Shown: in pieces, positions 1 to 8,638 of the stretch
How the letters are laid out: the number at the start of each line of letters is the position of its first letter
Position numbering within the stretch: position 1 is the first letter of the stretch
NCBI RefSeq assembly: GCF_000170755.1
Contig: NZ_ABCK01000008.1
Location: 146,657-210,656, forward strand
DNA: 64,000 bases
Source of the DNA: Lentisphaera araneosa HTCC2155
GTDB taxonomy: Bacteria; Verrucomicrobiota; Lentisphaeria; Lentisphaerales; Lentisphaeraceae
Reading direction: 5' to 3'
Made by a program: the position numbers and the translations under genes
The notes under the pieces: model-generated
The model's input: only the letters and a program-made list of their open reading frames with translations
The model's database searches: none
What the model was told of the DNA's origin: nothing

Positions 1-2105
1 TCAAGGATTTCGTCGTTGAGTAGGCCAGTGAATTGAGCTTTGTTCTCGGGAGTAATGCTTTGTTCTTCAGCAAATGAATTAGCTTTAAAGAAGGCTCCGG
101 TATCTTCAGCTTTTTCGAGTTCAGTTTTTGATGAGTCCGCTTTAGCTTTAGCAAGAACTTTACCTTGAGCATTAGCTACTTGGAAAGCGATGCTTGACTT
201 AGCGCGTTCAAAAGGAACGTAAGAAGAAGGAACTTCTCTTTCCACTAAGAGGTATTGGATGTCGCCATTTTCAGTAACTGAAGGGTCACTTACAGGACGC
301 GAAGCAGAAAGTGCTGAAAGCATTTGGCCAACTTGTGCAAAAGCTTGTTGGGAGAAACCACCTGGAGGAGTGTAGCCTTGTTGGAGAAGTTGCATAGCGA
401 GCTGCATGCTTTGTTGGTTGCCAGATTGAGGAGTAAGAGGTTGAAGCTTACGCTCATTGAATTGGTGACTTGCCGCTTCAGTTAAAAAGAGGTTGAAGAA
501 GTTTTCATTGCCGCGATTTGATGAGATGAAAGATTGAAGTTTTTCAGCAGCGAGACGAGCTTTAGTACTAGCTTTAGCATGAGTGATGCTCGCGCTGATT
601 TCTTTGCTGGCCTCAGCGAAAGGAGTCTCGTCGCGTTTTTCTTTGATAAGTGTAAAAGTGAATTTTAATTCATTCGCTTCGATGGCAGTTGTTTGACCTT
701 TGGCAATAACAAAGAGGGATTTGTTATTTTCGTTCTCAGAAAGCCATTCAGTATCTGTTTTTTTAATGTCAGCATTTTTCTTGAGTTCTTCTTCAAGATT
801 CTTCGCCTTACTATCAACTAAATCTTTGATAGCCTTGAGAGTTGTTTCGGCAGCTGCGAGTGATTTGTCATCCTTAGCAGTGATGGCGTACTCAGTTGAT
901 TTGATTTGTGCAACTTTGTACTTCTCGATGTTCTTGTCGTAGTCTGCTTTGATTTCTTCATCACTTACTGCTACTTCAGAGTAGAGTGTGCTGGGGCTCA
1001 AGCTAACGAGACTTAATTGTAGGCTGCGGGGAATGAGGAACTGACGCTTGTTATCTTCATTATTGTAGAAAGCTTGGAGAGGATCAGCACCAAAGTAAGC
1101 TTCGATCACTTGTTCACGAATTTGAGCGAAGGGAAGAACTCCGCCTTTAGCAGCAAGGACAGCTACATAGTTGTGTTGAGCACCTTCGATAACTTGGCTA
1201 ATAGGTTTTTCGCTTGTGAGTTCAATGAGGGCTGTACTTAAAGCGAAGTCACCTTCTACGAGTTGACCGCCATTGATAGCTGAAACGCGAGTTTTTGGAA
1301 GTGTGATCACTTCAAGTTTTTTACTTTTGGCTACGGCTTCAAAATTACTTACCTTAACTTTAGCTGCGGCTTCCGCAAAAGTGCTAGCAGCTGTTTTACC
1401 TTCAGGGCTTTTTGGGAAGCGAACCACTTGCGCTGAAATGGTATCTTCAAAAGTGAACTCTTCTGGTTTCTCTTTGTAATAAGTGACAAGTTTTTCGTCG
1501 ATAGCTTCTGTTGCTGAGAAAGTTTTTGCTTGAACCGCAATCGTGCTATTTTGCTGGGCAGCTTTAGCTTTAACTTGTGTTTCATCAACTGTCACACGCT
1601 CTTCGAAACTGTCGATGTAATTACGACGAGTAATAATTGTTTTAATAGCAGCATCGAGTTCTTGGCCACCAACACCTAAGCGTGTACGGATAATTTTGAT
1701 GATATCAGGAGTTAATTGATTCTCATCAGCAAATTTGCGCATCGCTTCGGCATCAACTCCTTCAGCTTTATAAGCACCTGATGCAATGTCTTTTTGCATC
1801 TTTTGGTCGAAAGCTTTTTGCGAAAGGACAGCTTCGATGTGAGCGCTATTACTATTATTGAGCTCAATGATCGCTTTACGTTCAATACTGAAAACGATAC
1901 TCTCTTTTGCTGCAAGTTGGTCGTAGGTGTCTCTGTCGACGAGTTCGCCATCAATAGCGCCAACAGCTCCAGATCGAGTCCCGCTGCTTAAATCGGCAAT
2001 GCTTACATCACTAAGTGTAAGGATAAATGAAAGGGTGAGAAGACCGAAAACGACCACAAAAAGATTTTTATTTTTACTGAAAGAGTTGTTGAGTGATGAA
2101 AACAT
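1..2105 (-). CDS. PpiD/SurA-like periplasmic folding factor, C-terminus cut by window edge
   Basis: My reading of the minus strand gives 701 open codons from an ATG at 2103-2105 to the window edge, so the C-terminus lies outside. A short polar N-terminus is followed by one membrane helix (about residues 14-31) and then a segment, VGAIDGELVDRDTYDQL (about 47-63), typical of the SurA N-terminal domain in PpiD-type proteins. The rest is Lys/Glu/Ala-rich and predicted helical with long linkers. Known PpiD proteins sit in the inner membrane with their chaperone/prolyl-isomerase part in the periplasm. I could not point to a clear parvulin catalytic core in the visible part; a segment with GGVLPFAQIREQVIEAYFG (about 335-355) resembles the end of one. 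Function as chaperone or isomerase is inferred. It is the last visible gene of a minus-strand run starting near trpS. Confidence 0.75.
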   Translation of the reverse strand, partial: MFSSLNNSFSKNKNLFVVVFGLLTLSFILTLSDVSIADLSSGTRSGAVGAIDGELVDRDTYDQLAAKESIVFSIERKAIIELNNSNSAHIEAVLSQKAFDQKMQKDIASGAYKAEGVDAEAMRKFADENQLTPDIIKIIRTRLGVGGQELDAAIKTIITRRNYIDSFEERVTVDETQVKAKAAQQNSTIAVQAKTFSATEAIDEKLVTYYKEKPEEFTFEDTISAQVVRFPKSPEGKTAASTFAEAAAKVKVSNFEAVAKSKKLEVITLPKTRVSAINGGQLVEGDFALSTALIELTSEKPISQVIEGAQHNYVAVLAAKGGVLPFAQIREQVIEAYFGADPLQAFYNNEDNKRQFLIPRSLQLSLVSLSPSTLYSEVAVSDEEIKADYDKNIEKYKVAQIKSTEYAITAKDDKSLAAAETTLKAIKDLVDSKAKNLEEELKKNADIKKTDTEWLSENENNKSLFVIAKGQTTAIEANELKFTFTLIKEKRDETPFAEASKEISASITHAKASTKARLAAEKLQSFISSNRGNENFFNLFLTEAASHQFNERKLQPLTPQSGNQQSMQLAMQLLQQGYTPPGGFSQQAFAQVGQMLSALSASRPVSDPSVTENGDIQYLLVEREVPSSYVPFERAKSSIAFQVANAQGKVLAKAKADSSKTELEKAEDTGAFFKANSFAEEQSITPENKAQFTGLLNDEIL

Positions 2106-2242
2106 AGAGTGTCCATTAAAATTGAGGTTAAAACTTGAAAGAGCCTAAGATAAAATCACAATAAATACCGTCAAGTAGTGCAAGGGGTTAAGCACTATAA
2201 AAGCCGTTAAAAAACGCTTATATTTGGAAGGGTATGAAGGAA

Positions 2243-3139
2243 TTACATCATTGCGCGTCGTTGACTCATGAAATCGTGGATCGCAAGGTCAAATGGATCA
2301 GCGGTATTGATGAAGCACCAAGTGATTTTACTCTCTTGACATTTACCTTTGATTTTACTAATAAAATCTTGGATGAGTTTTTGATAAACTTGGCGAATGG
2401 AGTCGGGGTTAGCGACGACTTTGGAGTCGGGACGTTCGCTGTCTTGGAAGCGAGAGAGGTCGCCTTCTTTGAGTTCGATTTCCTCGGGATCAAGGAGGTG
2501 GAAAAGCATGATGTCGTGTTTGCCATAACTAAGTGTTTGCAGTGTTTCTAAGGCTTTGTCAGTATCACCCAAAAGATCGCTGAAGCACACGAGCAAACCT
2601 TTGTGGCCCAACATGGAAGCCGCATTTGGCAAGGCAGTACTAAAATCGCTGGCTTGTGATTCTTCTTGAGTTCCTAAAGTGTGAATGATTTGCATGAGTT
2701 GCTTTTGGCTCGAGCGAGGTTGGATGAAATGACGAACATCATCATCGAAAGTGATGAGACCGGGACTGTCTTGCTGTTGAGTGAGTATTAGGCTAAGTGC
2801 GGCGCAGAGGCATGTGGCATATTCCAGTTTACTCAGAGCGTGGCTTTTATAATTCATTGACTCAGAGATGTCGACTAAAAAAGTGCATTCAATATTAGTT
2901 TCAGCTTCATATTTTTTGATGTGATATTTGTCTGAGCGAGCGTAAACTTTCCAGTCAATATCTTTGATGGGGTCGCCTTTTATATAGGGGCGGTGCTGAC
3001 TAAATTGAGTCGAAAAGCCGTGCTGAGCACTACGATGTCGTCCTGTTAGGTAAGCTTCAGCAATACATCGAGCTTGGAGGTCGAGGCGTTCAACAGCGTT
3101 GACGACTTCGGGGTTGAGGTATTGGCTTAAATCAGACAT
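2243..3139 (-). CDS. DUF58 / von Willebrand A-like domain protein
   Basis: A 298-residue cytosolic protein of the DUF58 family. The family signature GDPIKDIDWKVYARSD (residues 55-70) is clear, and a MIDAS-type metal site DISES follows at 90-94 in a vWA-like fold. No membrane segment or signal peptide is seen. DUF58 proteins usually sit beside a MoxR AAA ATPase and, together with vWA membrane proteins, are thought to assist folding or metal insertion of partner complexes. No MoxR gene is next to this one, which is unusual; the partner may be elsewhere. The gene lies between the rhomboid-like gene upstream (93-base gap carrying a 7-base tandem repeat) and the PpiD-like gene downstream. Family assignment is firm; the job is unknown. 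Confidence 0.85.
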   Translation of the reverse strand: MSDLSQYLNPEVVNAVERLDLQARCIAEAYLTGRHRSAQHGFSTQFSQHRPYIKGDPIKDIDWKVYARSDKYHIKKYEAETNIECTFLVDISESMNYKSHALSKLEYATCLCAALSLILTQQQDSPGLITFDDDVRHFIQPRSSQKQLMQIIHTLGTQEESQASDFSTALPNAASMLGHKGLLVCFSDLLGDTDKALETLQTLSYGKHDIMLFHLLDPEEIELKEGDLSRFQDSERPDSKVVANPDSIRQVYQKLIQDFISKIKGKCQESKITWCFINTADPFDLAIHDFMSQRRAMM

Positions 3140-3197
3140 GAATCAATCTAATGCCTGTGCAGAGATATTAAATGAATAATGACTTATTTCTTATATC

Positions 3198-3232
3198 CTG
3201 AAACTTGAAACCTGGAACCTGAAACCTGAAAG
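3198..3232. repeat. Five tandem copies of a 7-base unit (CTGAAAC-like)
   Basis: Five consecutive 7-base units are seen: CTGAAAC, TTGAAAC, CTGGAAC, CTGAAAC, CTGAAAG. They fill the gap between the DUF58 gene and the rhomboid-like gene and end right at the rhomboid stop codon. Function unknown. Short heptamer repeats of this kind are known in other bacterial lineages, for example cyanobacteria. Confidence 0.8.
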
Positions 3233-4060
3233 CTAAATATGCTTATCGCAATAATCATCGCCATCATCGCCTACGCGGAAGATCATGTCGGGGTCTTCAT
3301 TTTCGGTGATACCACAAGTACTGCACTTGTGAAAGGTAGCTCTGCCTTGGTTGGGGTCGAGTTGCTTTTGGAATTGTTTACTTCTCTTTTTTAAGCTCGC
3401 ATCGCTGTAGAGGTAAGGCAAGACAAAAGCAGCGTAGTGAAGAAGAGGGATGAAATAAATAAGTGCAACAGCACGTGCGGCAAAGGGGCTTAGTTGAGGT
3501 GAATTAAGTGCTGAGAAAGCCATAAAGGCAACAAAAAAACCAGCAATGAAACCAAGATATTTAATTTTGACCGGAATGACAAACATAACCATAATCTCTA
3601 CATCGGGGAACTTGGTAGCAAAAGCCATGAAGACACCTGCATAGAGTAAATCTTCAGGGAAAGGTACCGCTCTTGAGAAAAAGCGAATACCTGTAAAGAT
3701 CGCTAGGTAGAGTAGGGCATAAAAGAGAATATAAAGATTATAACGGAACTTGCCCCAAACTTGTTCGAGGCCTCGTCCTGCCATGAGGAAAATGGAGAGT
3801 GCAAAAAAGAGCCAAATAATGTTCCAGCCCTGCATAGTTTGAACTGGCGGAGTACAGAGAGCTCCAATAAGGTCGCCGATAATATGAATATTAGCGACTT
3901 GAATACGCTCTAAAGTAGAAGCATAGGTGTTGGGGTTTCCTTGGAAAATAAGCTGAATCGAAGCAAAAACAATGACTTTAAGTATGAGGAGCTTCTTGGT
4001 GAGGTCGGGGATAGCTAAGTGACCAAACTTGTTTTCCAGCTTATTGAGGAAAGTATTCAT
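3233..4060 (-). CDS. Rhomboid-fold membrane protein lacking the catalytic pair, with zinc-binding tail
   Basis: A 275-residue polytopic membrane protein with about six hydrophobic segments (residues 25-215). The block from 80 to 120 (FLMAGRGLEQVWGKFRYN) resembles rhomboid helices 2-3, and 140-165 resembles the helix 4 region. Where active rhomboids have Gly-x-Ser-Gly, this protein reads YAGVFMAF (140-147), with no serine, and I see no helix 6 His in rhomboid context. The soluble tail carries HKCSTCG (245-250) and DYCDKH (269-274), a likely zinc site. It overlaps panD by one base (TAATG), so it is probably co-translated with it. Likely a pseudo-rhomboid of the derlin/iRhom sort with a binding rather than protease role; that is inference. 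Confidence 0.65.
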   Translation of the reverse strand: MNTFLNKLENKFGHLAIPDLTKKLLILKVIVFASIQLIFQGNPNTYASTLERIQVANIHIIGDLIGALCTPPVQTMQGWNIIWLFFALSIFLMAGRGLEQVWGKFRYNLYILFYALLYLAIFTGIRFFSRAVPFPEDLLYAGVFMAFATKFPDVEIMVMFVIPVKIKYLGFIAGFFVAFMAFSALNSPQLSPFAARAVALIYFIPLLHYAAFVLPYLYSDASLKKRSKQFQKQLDPNQGRATFHKCSTCGITENEDPDMIFRVGDDGDDYCDKHI

Positions 4061-4419
4061 TACTTAAGTAATTCGATCTCGTTAACTTCGTTGAGAACTG
4101 CAACAGTCGGTTTGTGGCCTTTTTTAATATCTTCAATATCGAAGTAAGCAAAGTTCATGATGATAATGCGGTCGCCAACAGCACCGAGACGGGCAGCTGA
4201 ACCATTGAGTAAAAAGGAGCGTGAGCCACGTTCTGCCGGAATCACATAAGTTTCGAGGCGTTCACCATTATTAAGGTTACTTACCAAGATTTTTTCGTAG
4301 GGAAGTAGTCCTACTTTATCCATCAGGTCCTGGTCGATTCCTAGGCTGCCCTCGTAGTTGAGGTCGGCCTGAGTCACAACGGCTTTATGGATTTTGCTTT
4401 TAAGCACTTCGAGTTTCAT
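4060..4419 (-). CDS. panD: Aspartate 1-decarboxylase proenzyme
   Basis: PanD converts L-aspartate to beta-alanine for pantothenate and coenzyme A. The 119-residue length is normal. The self-processing site Tyr22-Glu-Gly24-Ser25 is present; cleavage before Ser25 makes the pyruvoyl group. The conserved region NGSAARLGAVGDRIIIMNFA (72-91) also fits. The enzyme is cytosolic. It lies 58 bases downstream of trpS and shares its stop with the start of the rhomboid-like gene. The partner genes panB and panC are 38 kb away, so the pathway is not one operon here. Confidence 0.97.
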   Translation of the reverse strand: MKLEVLKSKIHKAVVTQADLNYEGSLGIDQDLMDKVGLLPYEKILVSNLNNGERLETYVIPAERGSRSFLLNGSAARLGAVGDRIIIMNFAYFDIEDIKKGHKPTVAVLNEVNEIELLK

Positions 4420-4477
4420 AAAATTTCTCTATCTATTTAATTTTCGGGAAGATACACTCAAATGTGTTCTTGTAAAG

Positions 4478-5479
4478 TTAGCAGGGGAAACCCGCTGCTT
4501 TTCGTAAGCGTGTGATCGTAGACGAGGCAATATCGCGAGCTTTTTCACCACCTTCTTGAAGGATCTTGTCGAGAGTTTGGCGGTCTTCGATAAGGGCGTC
4601 ATACTTTTCTCTCATGGGAGCAAATTTGCGTTCGACAGCTTCGTAGAGTTCCTGCTTGGCGTGACCCCAGCCTAAGCCGCCAGCACGGTAGCGTTCGGCG
4701 AGTGTATCTTGTTCGCCTTGGTCAGCAAAGAGTTTATAGAGCGAAAAGACATTGCATGTATCAGGATCTTTGGCTTCTTCAATTTCCTGAGAATTCGTGG
4801 TGATCTTCATGATCTGCTTACGCATTTTCTTAGGAGTCTGAAAGAGGGGGATCGTATTGTTGTAGCTTTTACTCATTTTACGACCATCGGTACCGATAAT
4901 GATGTCACAACTCTCAGAGATAATAGCTTCTGGGATGACTAGGATTTCTTCACCATAGTTGTGGTTGATGGATTGTGCGATATCCGCTGTAATCTCAACG
5001 TGTTGCTTTTGGTCGCGACCCACGGGAACAATATTGGTGTCGTAGAGTAGGATGTCCGCAGCCATTAACACGGGATAAGTGTAGAGACCCATGTTGACGC
5101 CCGAGTCAGTGTCTTTGCCAGCTGCTTGGTTATCTTGAACTTTAGCTTTGTAAGCGTGTGCTTTATTCATCATGCCTTTTGCGGTAAAAGCCATGAGGAA
5201 AGTAGCGAGCTCATGAGTTTGAGGAACATCAGATTGACGATAGATCAAGGCATCATTGGGATCGAGGCCACATGCGAGCCAGGTAGCGGCAACTTCGTAG
5301 GTATGATCAAGCATCTCTTTAGGATCTTTTACCGTGTTGAGGGCGTGATAATCGGCAATGAAATAACGTGCTTGATACTTTTCCGTTAATTCCAATGCGG
5401 GGTTGATAGCGCCGAAGAAATTCCCAAAGTGAGGAGTTCCAGTCGGTTTGATACCTGTAAGTGAGATTTTTTTGTCCAC
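4478..5479 (-). CDS. trpS: Tryptophanyl-tRNA synthetase
   Basis: A class I aminoacyl-tRNA synthetase of 333 residues, normal for bacterial TrpS. The HIGH-type motif reads PHFGN (16-20) and the KMSKS loop is exact (201-205, in GRKMSKSYNN). The Trp-specific region MAADILLYDTNIVPVGRDQ (139-157) is well conserved. It charges tRNA-Trp in the cytosol. The gene follows a hotdog thioesterase (81-base gap) and precedes panD; no T-box-like leader is visible in that short gap. Confidence 0.98.
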   Translation of the reverse strand: MDKKISLTGIKPTGTPHFGNFFGAINPALELTEKYQARYFIADYHALNTVKDPKEMLDHTYEVAATWLACGLDPNDALIYRQSDVPQTHELATFLMAFTAKGMMNKAHAYKAKVQDNQAAGKDTDSGVNMGLYTYPVLMAADILLYDTNIVPVGRDQKQHVEITADIAQSINHNYGEEILVIPEAIISESCDIIIGTDGRKMSKSYNNTIPLFQTPKKMRKQIMKITTNSQEIEEAKDPDTCNVFSLYKLFADQGEQDTLAERYRAGGLGWGHAKQELYEAVERKFAPMREKYDALIEDRQTLDKILQEGGEKARDIASSTITRLRKAAGFPC

Positions 5480-5560
5480 GAATTTACCTTAGAGCTAAGT
5501 TTTGATCAGCCCTTTATTAGTCCAAAACTAGCTCTTTTCAAGCTTAGCTCAGCGATTTAC

Positions 5561-6043
5561 TTAGCTCTCTTTACTTTTTATCATGGCGTCAACTTTGTTC
5601 TGAAGCATGCGACGTTCACGTCGTTGCTCAGCAAGCTGAAAACGTTCTTTTTCTTTTGCCGTTTCTGGGACAAACTTGGGGACTTCAACAGCTTTGCTGC
5701 TTTCGTCAACCGCAACCATGGTGAAGTAGCAGGTATTGGTATGACGAATGCTCTGTAAGTGGAGGTCTTCTGCAATGACTTTGACGCCAACTTCCATTGA
5801 TGTACGTCCAGTGAAGTTCACTGAGGCCATGAAGGTGAGCAATTCACCAATTTTTATGGATTGTTTGAAGGTCACTTGGTCAACAGAGAGAGTGACGGCA
5901 TATTTGCCACAATAGCGTGTCGCACATGTGTAGGCAACGCGGTCAAGGAGTTTGAGAAGGTCACCACCGTGCATGTTGCCATTAAAGTTGGCCATTTCGG
6001 GTGTAACGAGTACTGACATCTCTGTTTGAGATTTTTTTAACAT
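5561..6043 (-). CDS. Acyl-CoA thioesterase, hotdog fold
   Basis: A 160-residue single-hotdog thioesterase of the YciA/BACH type, which hydrolyses acyl-CoA to free acid and CoA in the cytosol. The signature GNMHGGDLLKLLDRVAYTCA (about 22-41) holds the helix and active region, and a second conserved strand is TNTCYFTMVAVD. The C-terminus is a charged helix rich in Glu, Arg and Lys. I chose the ATG at 6043 because an AGGTG ribosome site lies 6 bases before it; a TTG five codons upstream would place that site inside the gene. It may share a transcript with trpS. The substrate chain length cannot be told from sequence. Confidence 0.88.
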   Translation of the reverse strand: MLKKSQTEMSVLVTPEMANFNGNMHGGDLLKLLDRVAYTCATRYCGKYAVTLSVDQVTFKQSIKIGELLTFMASVNFTGRTSMEVGVKVIAEDLHLQSIRHTNTCYFTMVAVDESSKAVEVPKFVPETAKEKERFQLAEQRRERRMLQNKVDAMIKSKES

Positions 6044-6302
6044 GATATTCACCTGCAATTGTAAAATAGTTTTCCAATAATGTTATCATAAAATTATTTT
6101 TCAAACAAAAATGTAAAAAATAATAAAATAAATTACATAATTGTATCTTCAGCGATGCTGTTATTTTGATAAATAAAGATTTCTTTCTTTTAAAGGCTTA
6201 GGAGCTGTTAAGAAAAGCTATTTCCTATTTATTATAGAGTTAAGACTTTATCCGTCATGCGAAGCTTGGCGATGGGCTTAAAATAACAAATAAGGAATAA
6301 AT

Positions 6303-7097
6303 ATGAAAAAAGTAACAACAATGTTTCTCGTGTTCTTTGCGGCTTTCGCAAGTTTTGCAGCTGAAGTAAAACCGATCAAAGTTCTAATGATCACTGGTGG
6401 TGGTTGGCACGATTATAAAACTCAGGCACCACTTCTCAAGAAAACGATTGAAAGTCAAGTAAATGCCGAAGTGACAATTAAGTGGACTTCCACAGATGAG
6501 CACCCCGTTAAACCATCAGAGAATAAATTGCCAGAAGTTTTTAAAGGTGATTTTTGTAAAGGCTATGATGTTGTTTTTCACAATCACTGTCAGGTAAAGT
6601 TTGAAGATGATGATGCGATTGATAAGGTGATTGATAATCACGTAAAAAATAAAGTAGGCGTGATTATGACTCATGGCTCATTCCACACTTGGTTTAGAAC
6701 TAAACGTGAAGCATGGGATCGCCTCTGTGGTGTGAATAGTATTCGTCATTATCACAAATCAGCCATTAAAGTTGAAGTTACAGATAAAACTCATCCCGTA
6801 ATGAAAGCTCTTGGAGTTGATGGTTGGGAAACGAAAGAAGGTGAACTTTATCAGACAAAGCTAAATCCTACAACAAAATCATTGGCGAAAGGTACCACTC
6901 TCAAGGGCAAGGCTTTTACTGAAGATTGCATTTTTTCTCATACAGAAGAAGGTTTAAAAATGTTTGGGACGACACTTGGTCATCATAACTCTACAATGGA
7001 ACAAGCTATCTATCAAAAAATGATGGCTTATGCAGTTCTTTGGAGTGCGGGTAAACTCGATAAAGATGGTAAAGCAGCTGTGGGTTACCTCAAATAG
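6303..7097 (+). CDS. Exported ThuA-domain protein
   Basis: A 264-residue protein with a clear signal peptide (residues 1-19, ending FASFAAE) and a ThuA domain: KVLMITGGGWHDYK (25-38), a DVVFHNH strand, VGVIMTHGSFHTWF (about 117-130) and GTTLGHH near the C-terminus. ThuA folds resemble class I glutamine amidotransferases but usually lack the catalytic Cys. In Planctomycetes and relatives such secreted proteins occur with sugar-degradation genes; a role in carbohydrate use is plausible but unproven. The gene stands alone, with a 259-base very AT-rich region before it and a strong terminator after it. RBS is weak (AAGGAATAAAT before ATG). Confidence 0.88.
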   Translation: MKKVTTMFLVFFAAFASFAAEVKPIKVLMITGGGWHDYKTQAPLLKKTIESQVNAEVTIKWTSTDEHPVKPSENKLPEVFKGDFCKGYDVVFHNHCQVKFEDDDAIDKVIDNHVKNKVGVIMTHGSFHTWFRTKREAWDRLCGVNSIRHYHKSAIKVEVTDKTHPVMKALGVDGWETKEGELYQTKLNPTTKSLAKGTTLKGKAFTEDCIFSHTEEGLKMFGTTLGHHNSTMEQAIYQKMMAYAVLWSAGKLDKDGKAAVGYLK

Positions 7098-7129
7098 ATT
7101 TAAGCTCTAAGTCGTATTGATTTTAATTT

Positions 7130-7158
7130 ATAGGCAGCATTCGCTGCCTATTTTTTTT
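7130..7158 (+). terminator. Rho-independent terminator after the ThuA gene
   Basis: A 9-base stem ATAGGCAGC / GCTGCCTAT with an ATTC loop is followed by a run of eight T. It overlaps the last codons of the convergent rlmN gene. Confidence 0.85.
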
Positions 7159-8179
7159 GGTTTTTTGCGGCGAGTTGGCCGCAGGCTGCATCGATGTCAC
7201 GACCGAGTGAATGACGACGAGTAACTTGGAAATCGCTTTCCTGTAAAACGTCTTGGAAGGCAGACATTTTTTCTTCACTGGAACACTTCCAATTGCCCAT
7301 GCCCATAGAGTCATTGTAGGGGATGAGGTTGATGATGCAGTTGATACCTTTTAAAAATGCAGCGAGTTCCTGAGCTTGTTCAGGACTGTCGTTGAGGTCT
7401 TTAATCAGCAGGTACTGAATCATAAGGTCTCCCGAAGCCAGTTCTTGTGCAGAGAGTAGGGTCTCTTTGATTGTCTCCATGGGGAAAGTCTTATTGATGG
7501 GCATCAGGATGTCGCGCACCTGATCATTCGAAGCGTGCAGCGAGAGCGCTAAATTCACTTCTGGAAAACTATGGCGTAGCTTAGTTATATTATCCGTTAT
7601 GCCAATAGTCGAAACAGTCACTCGTTTTGAGCTTAATCCCATATACGCTGAAGAAAGCATGATTTCGAGAGATTTTAAAACGTTGTCGGTATTGCGAAGG
7701 GGTTCGCCCATGCCCATAAAGACAATGTTGCGAACTTTGCGATCTTCTTTACGAAGAATTTCTCCAGCTAAGATGACCTGACCAATGATCTCGGCTAAAG
7801 TGAGGTTTCGTTTGAAGCCTAAAGTCGCTGTTGAGCAGAAAGTGCATTTTTCTGTGCATCCAGCTTGGGAAGAGATGCAGAGTGAGGTGCGTCCCGTGCC
7901 GATGCGAAGAATCACGGTCTCTATATTGAGGCCGTCTTCAGTTTGTACGAGCAGCTTACTTGCACCATCAATTTTTGAATCTTGGCGAGAGATGATTTTA
8001 AGTTGGGGGATTTCAAAATGATCTCGGACGAGTTCGACAAATTTAGGATTGTCGAAGGCTGAGTCTAGGTCGAGAAACTCTCTAAAGAATAGGCGACGAA
8101 AACTACGGCGTTTACGTTCGGGAAATTGCTGTTTATTGAAAAAGCTCTCGAGCTCTTGATGGTCGTAGAGGCTAGGCAT
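7148..8179 (-). CDS. rlmN: Dual-specificity rRNA/tRNA adenine-C2 methyltransferase RlmN
   Basis: Radical-SAM enzyme that methylates C2 of A2503 in 23S rRNA and A37 of some tRNAs. The 4Fe-4S motif is CTEKCTFC (Cys 108, 112, 115), followed by the GMGEPLRN SAM-binding segment, and the C-terminal Cys of the second active-site pair is in DAACGQL (about residue 333). Length 343 is normal. I place the start at the ATG 8177-8179, which overlaps the upstream sixA-like stop by 8 bases; a GTG six codons earlier (8197) is an alternative, and neither has a strong ribosome site. It ends a three-gene minus-strand operon. Confidence 0.95.
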   Translation of the reverse strand: MPSLYDHQELESFFNKQQFPERKRRSFRRLFFREFLDLDSAFDNPKFVELVRDHFEIPQLKIISRQDSKIDGASKLLVQTEDGLNIETVILRIGTGRTSLCISSQAGCTEKCTFCSTATLGFKRNLTLAEIIGQVILAGEILRKEDRKVRNIVFMGMGEPLRNTDNVLKSLEIMLSSAYMGLSSKRVTVSTIGITDNITKLRHSFPEVNLALSLHASNDQVRDILMPINKTFPMETIKETLLSAQELASGDLMIQYLLIKDLNDSPEQAQELAAFLKGINCIINLIPYNDSMGMGNWKCSSEEKMSAFQDVLQESDFQVTRRHSLGRDIDAACGQLAAKNQKK

Positions 8180-8636
8180 AGCTGATGACGGTGGCACAAG
8201 TTGGGTGGATATCTTCCCATTTTTCTATGTTGAGACTCATATAGCACCAGTCAGCGGGGCTAAAGCCTAAGTAGTCATGGGCTTGGTTGAGCTCTTCGGC
8301 TAAAAAGCTAACGCCGGGGTTATGCGCTACAATGATGGCGCGTTGAACACCTTCGGGTATTTCGCTCAAAGCCTCAAGTAAACTGTTTAAGCTGCCATTG
8401 TAGATGGATCTAGGTTGCACGATAGGGCAGTTGGGCCAGTTTTGGCTCGCTAAGTCGTAGGTTTCAATGGTGCGTGCAGCAGGGCTCACTAGGGCATAAT
8501 CGGGAAAAATGTTTTTCTCTTCAAAAACTTTGCCAACTTGCAAAGCTTCTTCTCGTCCTTTACCCCGTAAAGGACGATCAAAATCAGTCAGGGCCTCGCC
8601 TGCGTGGGCGTGGCGCAGTATGATCAGTTCAAGCAT
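8172..8636 (-). CDS. SixA-like histidine phosphatase
   Basis: A 154-residue single-domain phosphatase of the histidine phosphatase (phosphoglycerate mutase) superfamily. The catalytic RHG-type motif is ILRHAHAGEA with His9, and the partner sites are SPAARTIET (about 51-59) and the late His in IIVAHNPGV (about 102-110). SixA of E. coli removes phosphate from histidine phosphotransfer domains; the small size and RHAHA motif favour SixA over phosphoglycerate mutase. Cytosolic. It is 2 bases downstream of the TPR-like membrane gene and overlaps rlmN. Its actual substrate is unknown. Confidence 0.87.
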   Translation of the reverse strand: MLELIILRHAHAGEALTDFDRPLRGKGREEALQVGKVFEEKNIFPDYALVSPAARTIETYDLASQNWPNCPIVQPRSIYNGSLNSLLEALSEIPEGVQRAIIVAHNPGVSFLAEELNQAHDYLGFSPADWCYMSLNIEKWEDIHPTCATVISYA

Positions 8637-8638
8637 TC

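Noticed and set aside
700..1588. Several short frames in both directions near the left edge
   Set aside because: They sit within the open minus-strand PpiD-like frame, which accounts for the whole stretch.
2234..2551. Plus-strand frame opposite the DUF58 gene
   Set aside because: Shadow of a well-supported minus-strand gene with no RBS or family match.
3198..3232. Possible direct repeats of an insertion element
   Set aside because: They are a simple tandem 7-base array with no transposase or terminal inverted repeats.
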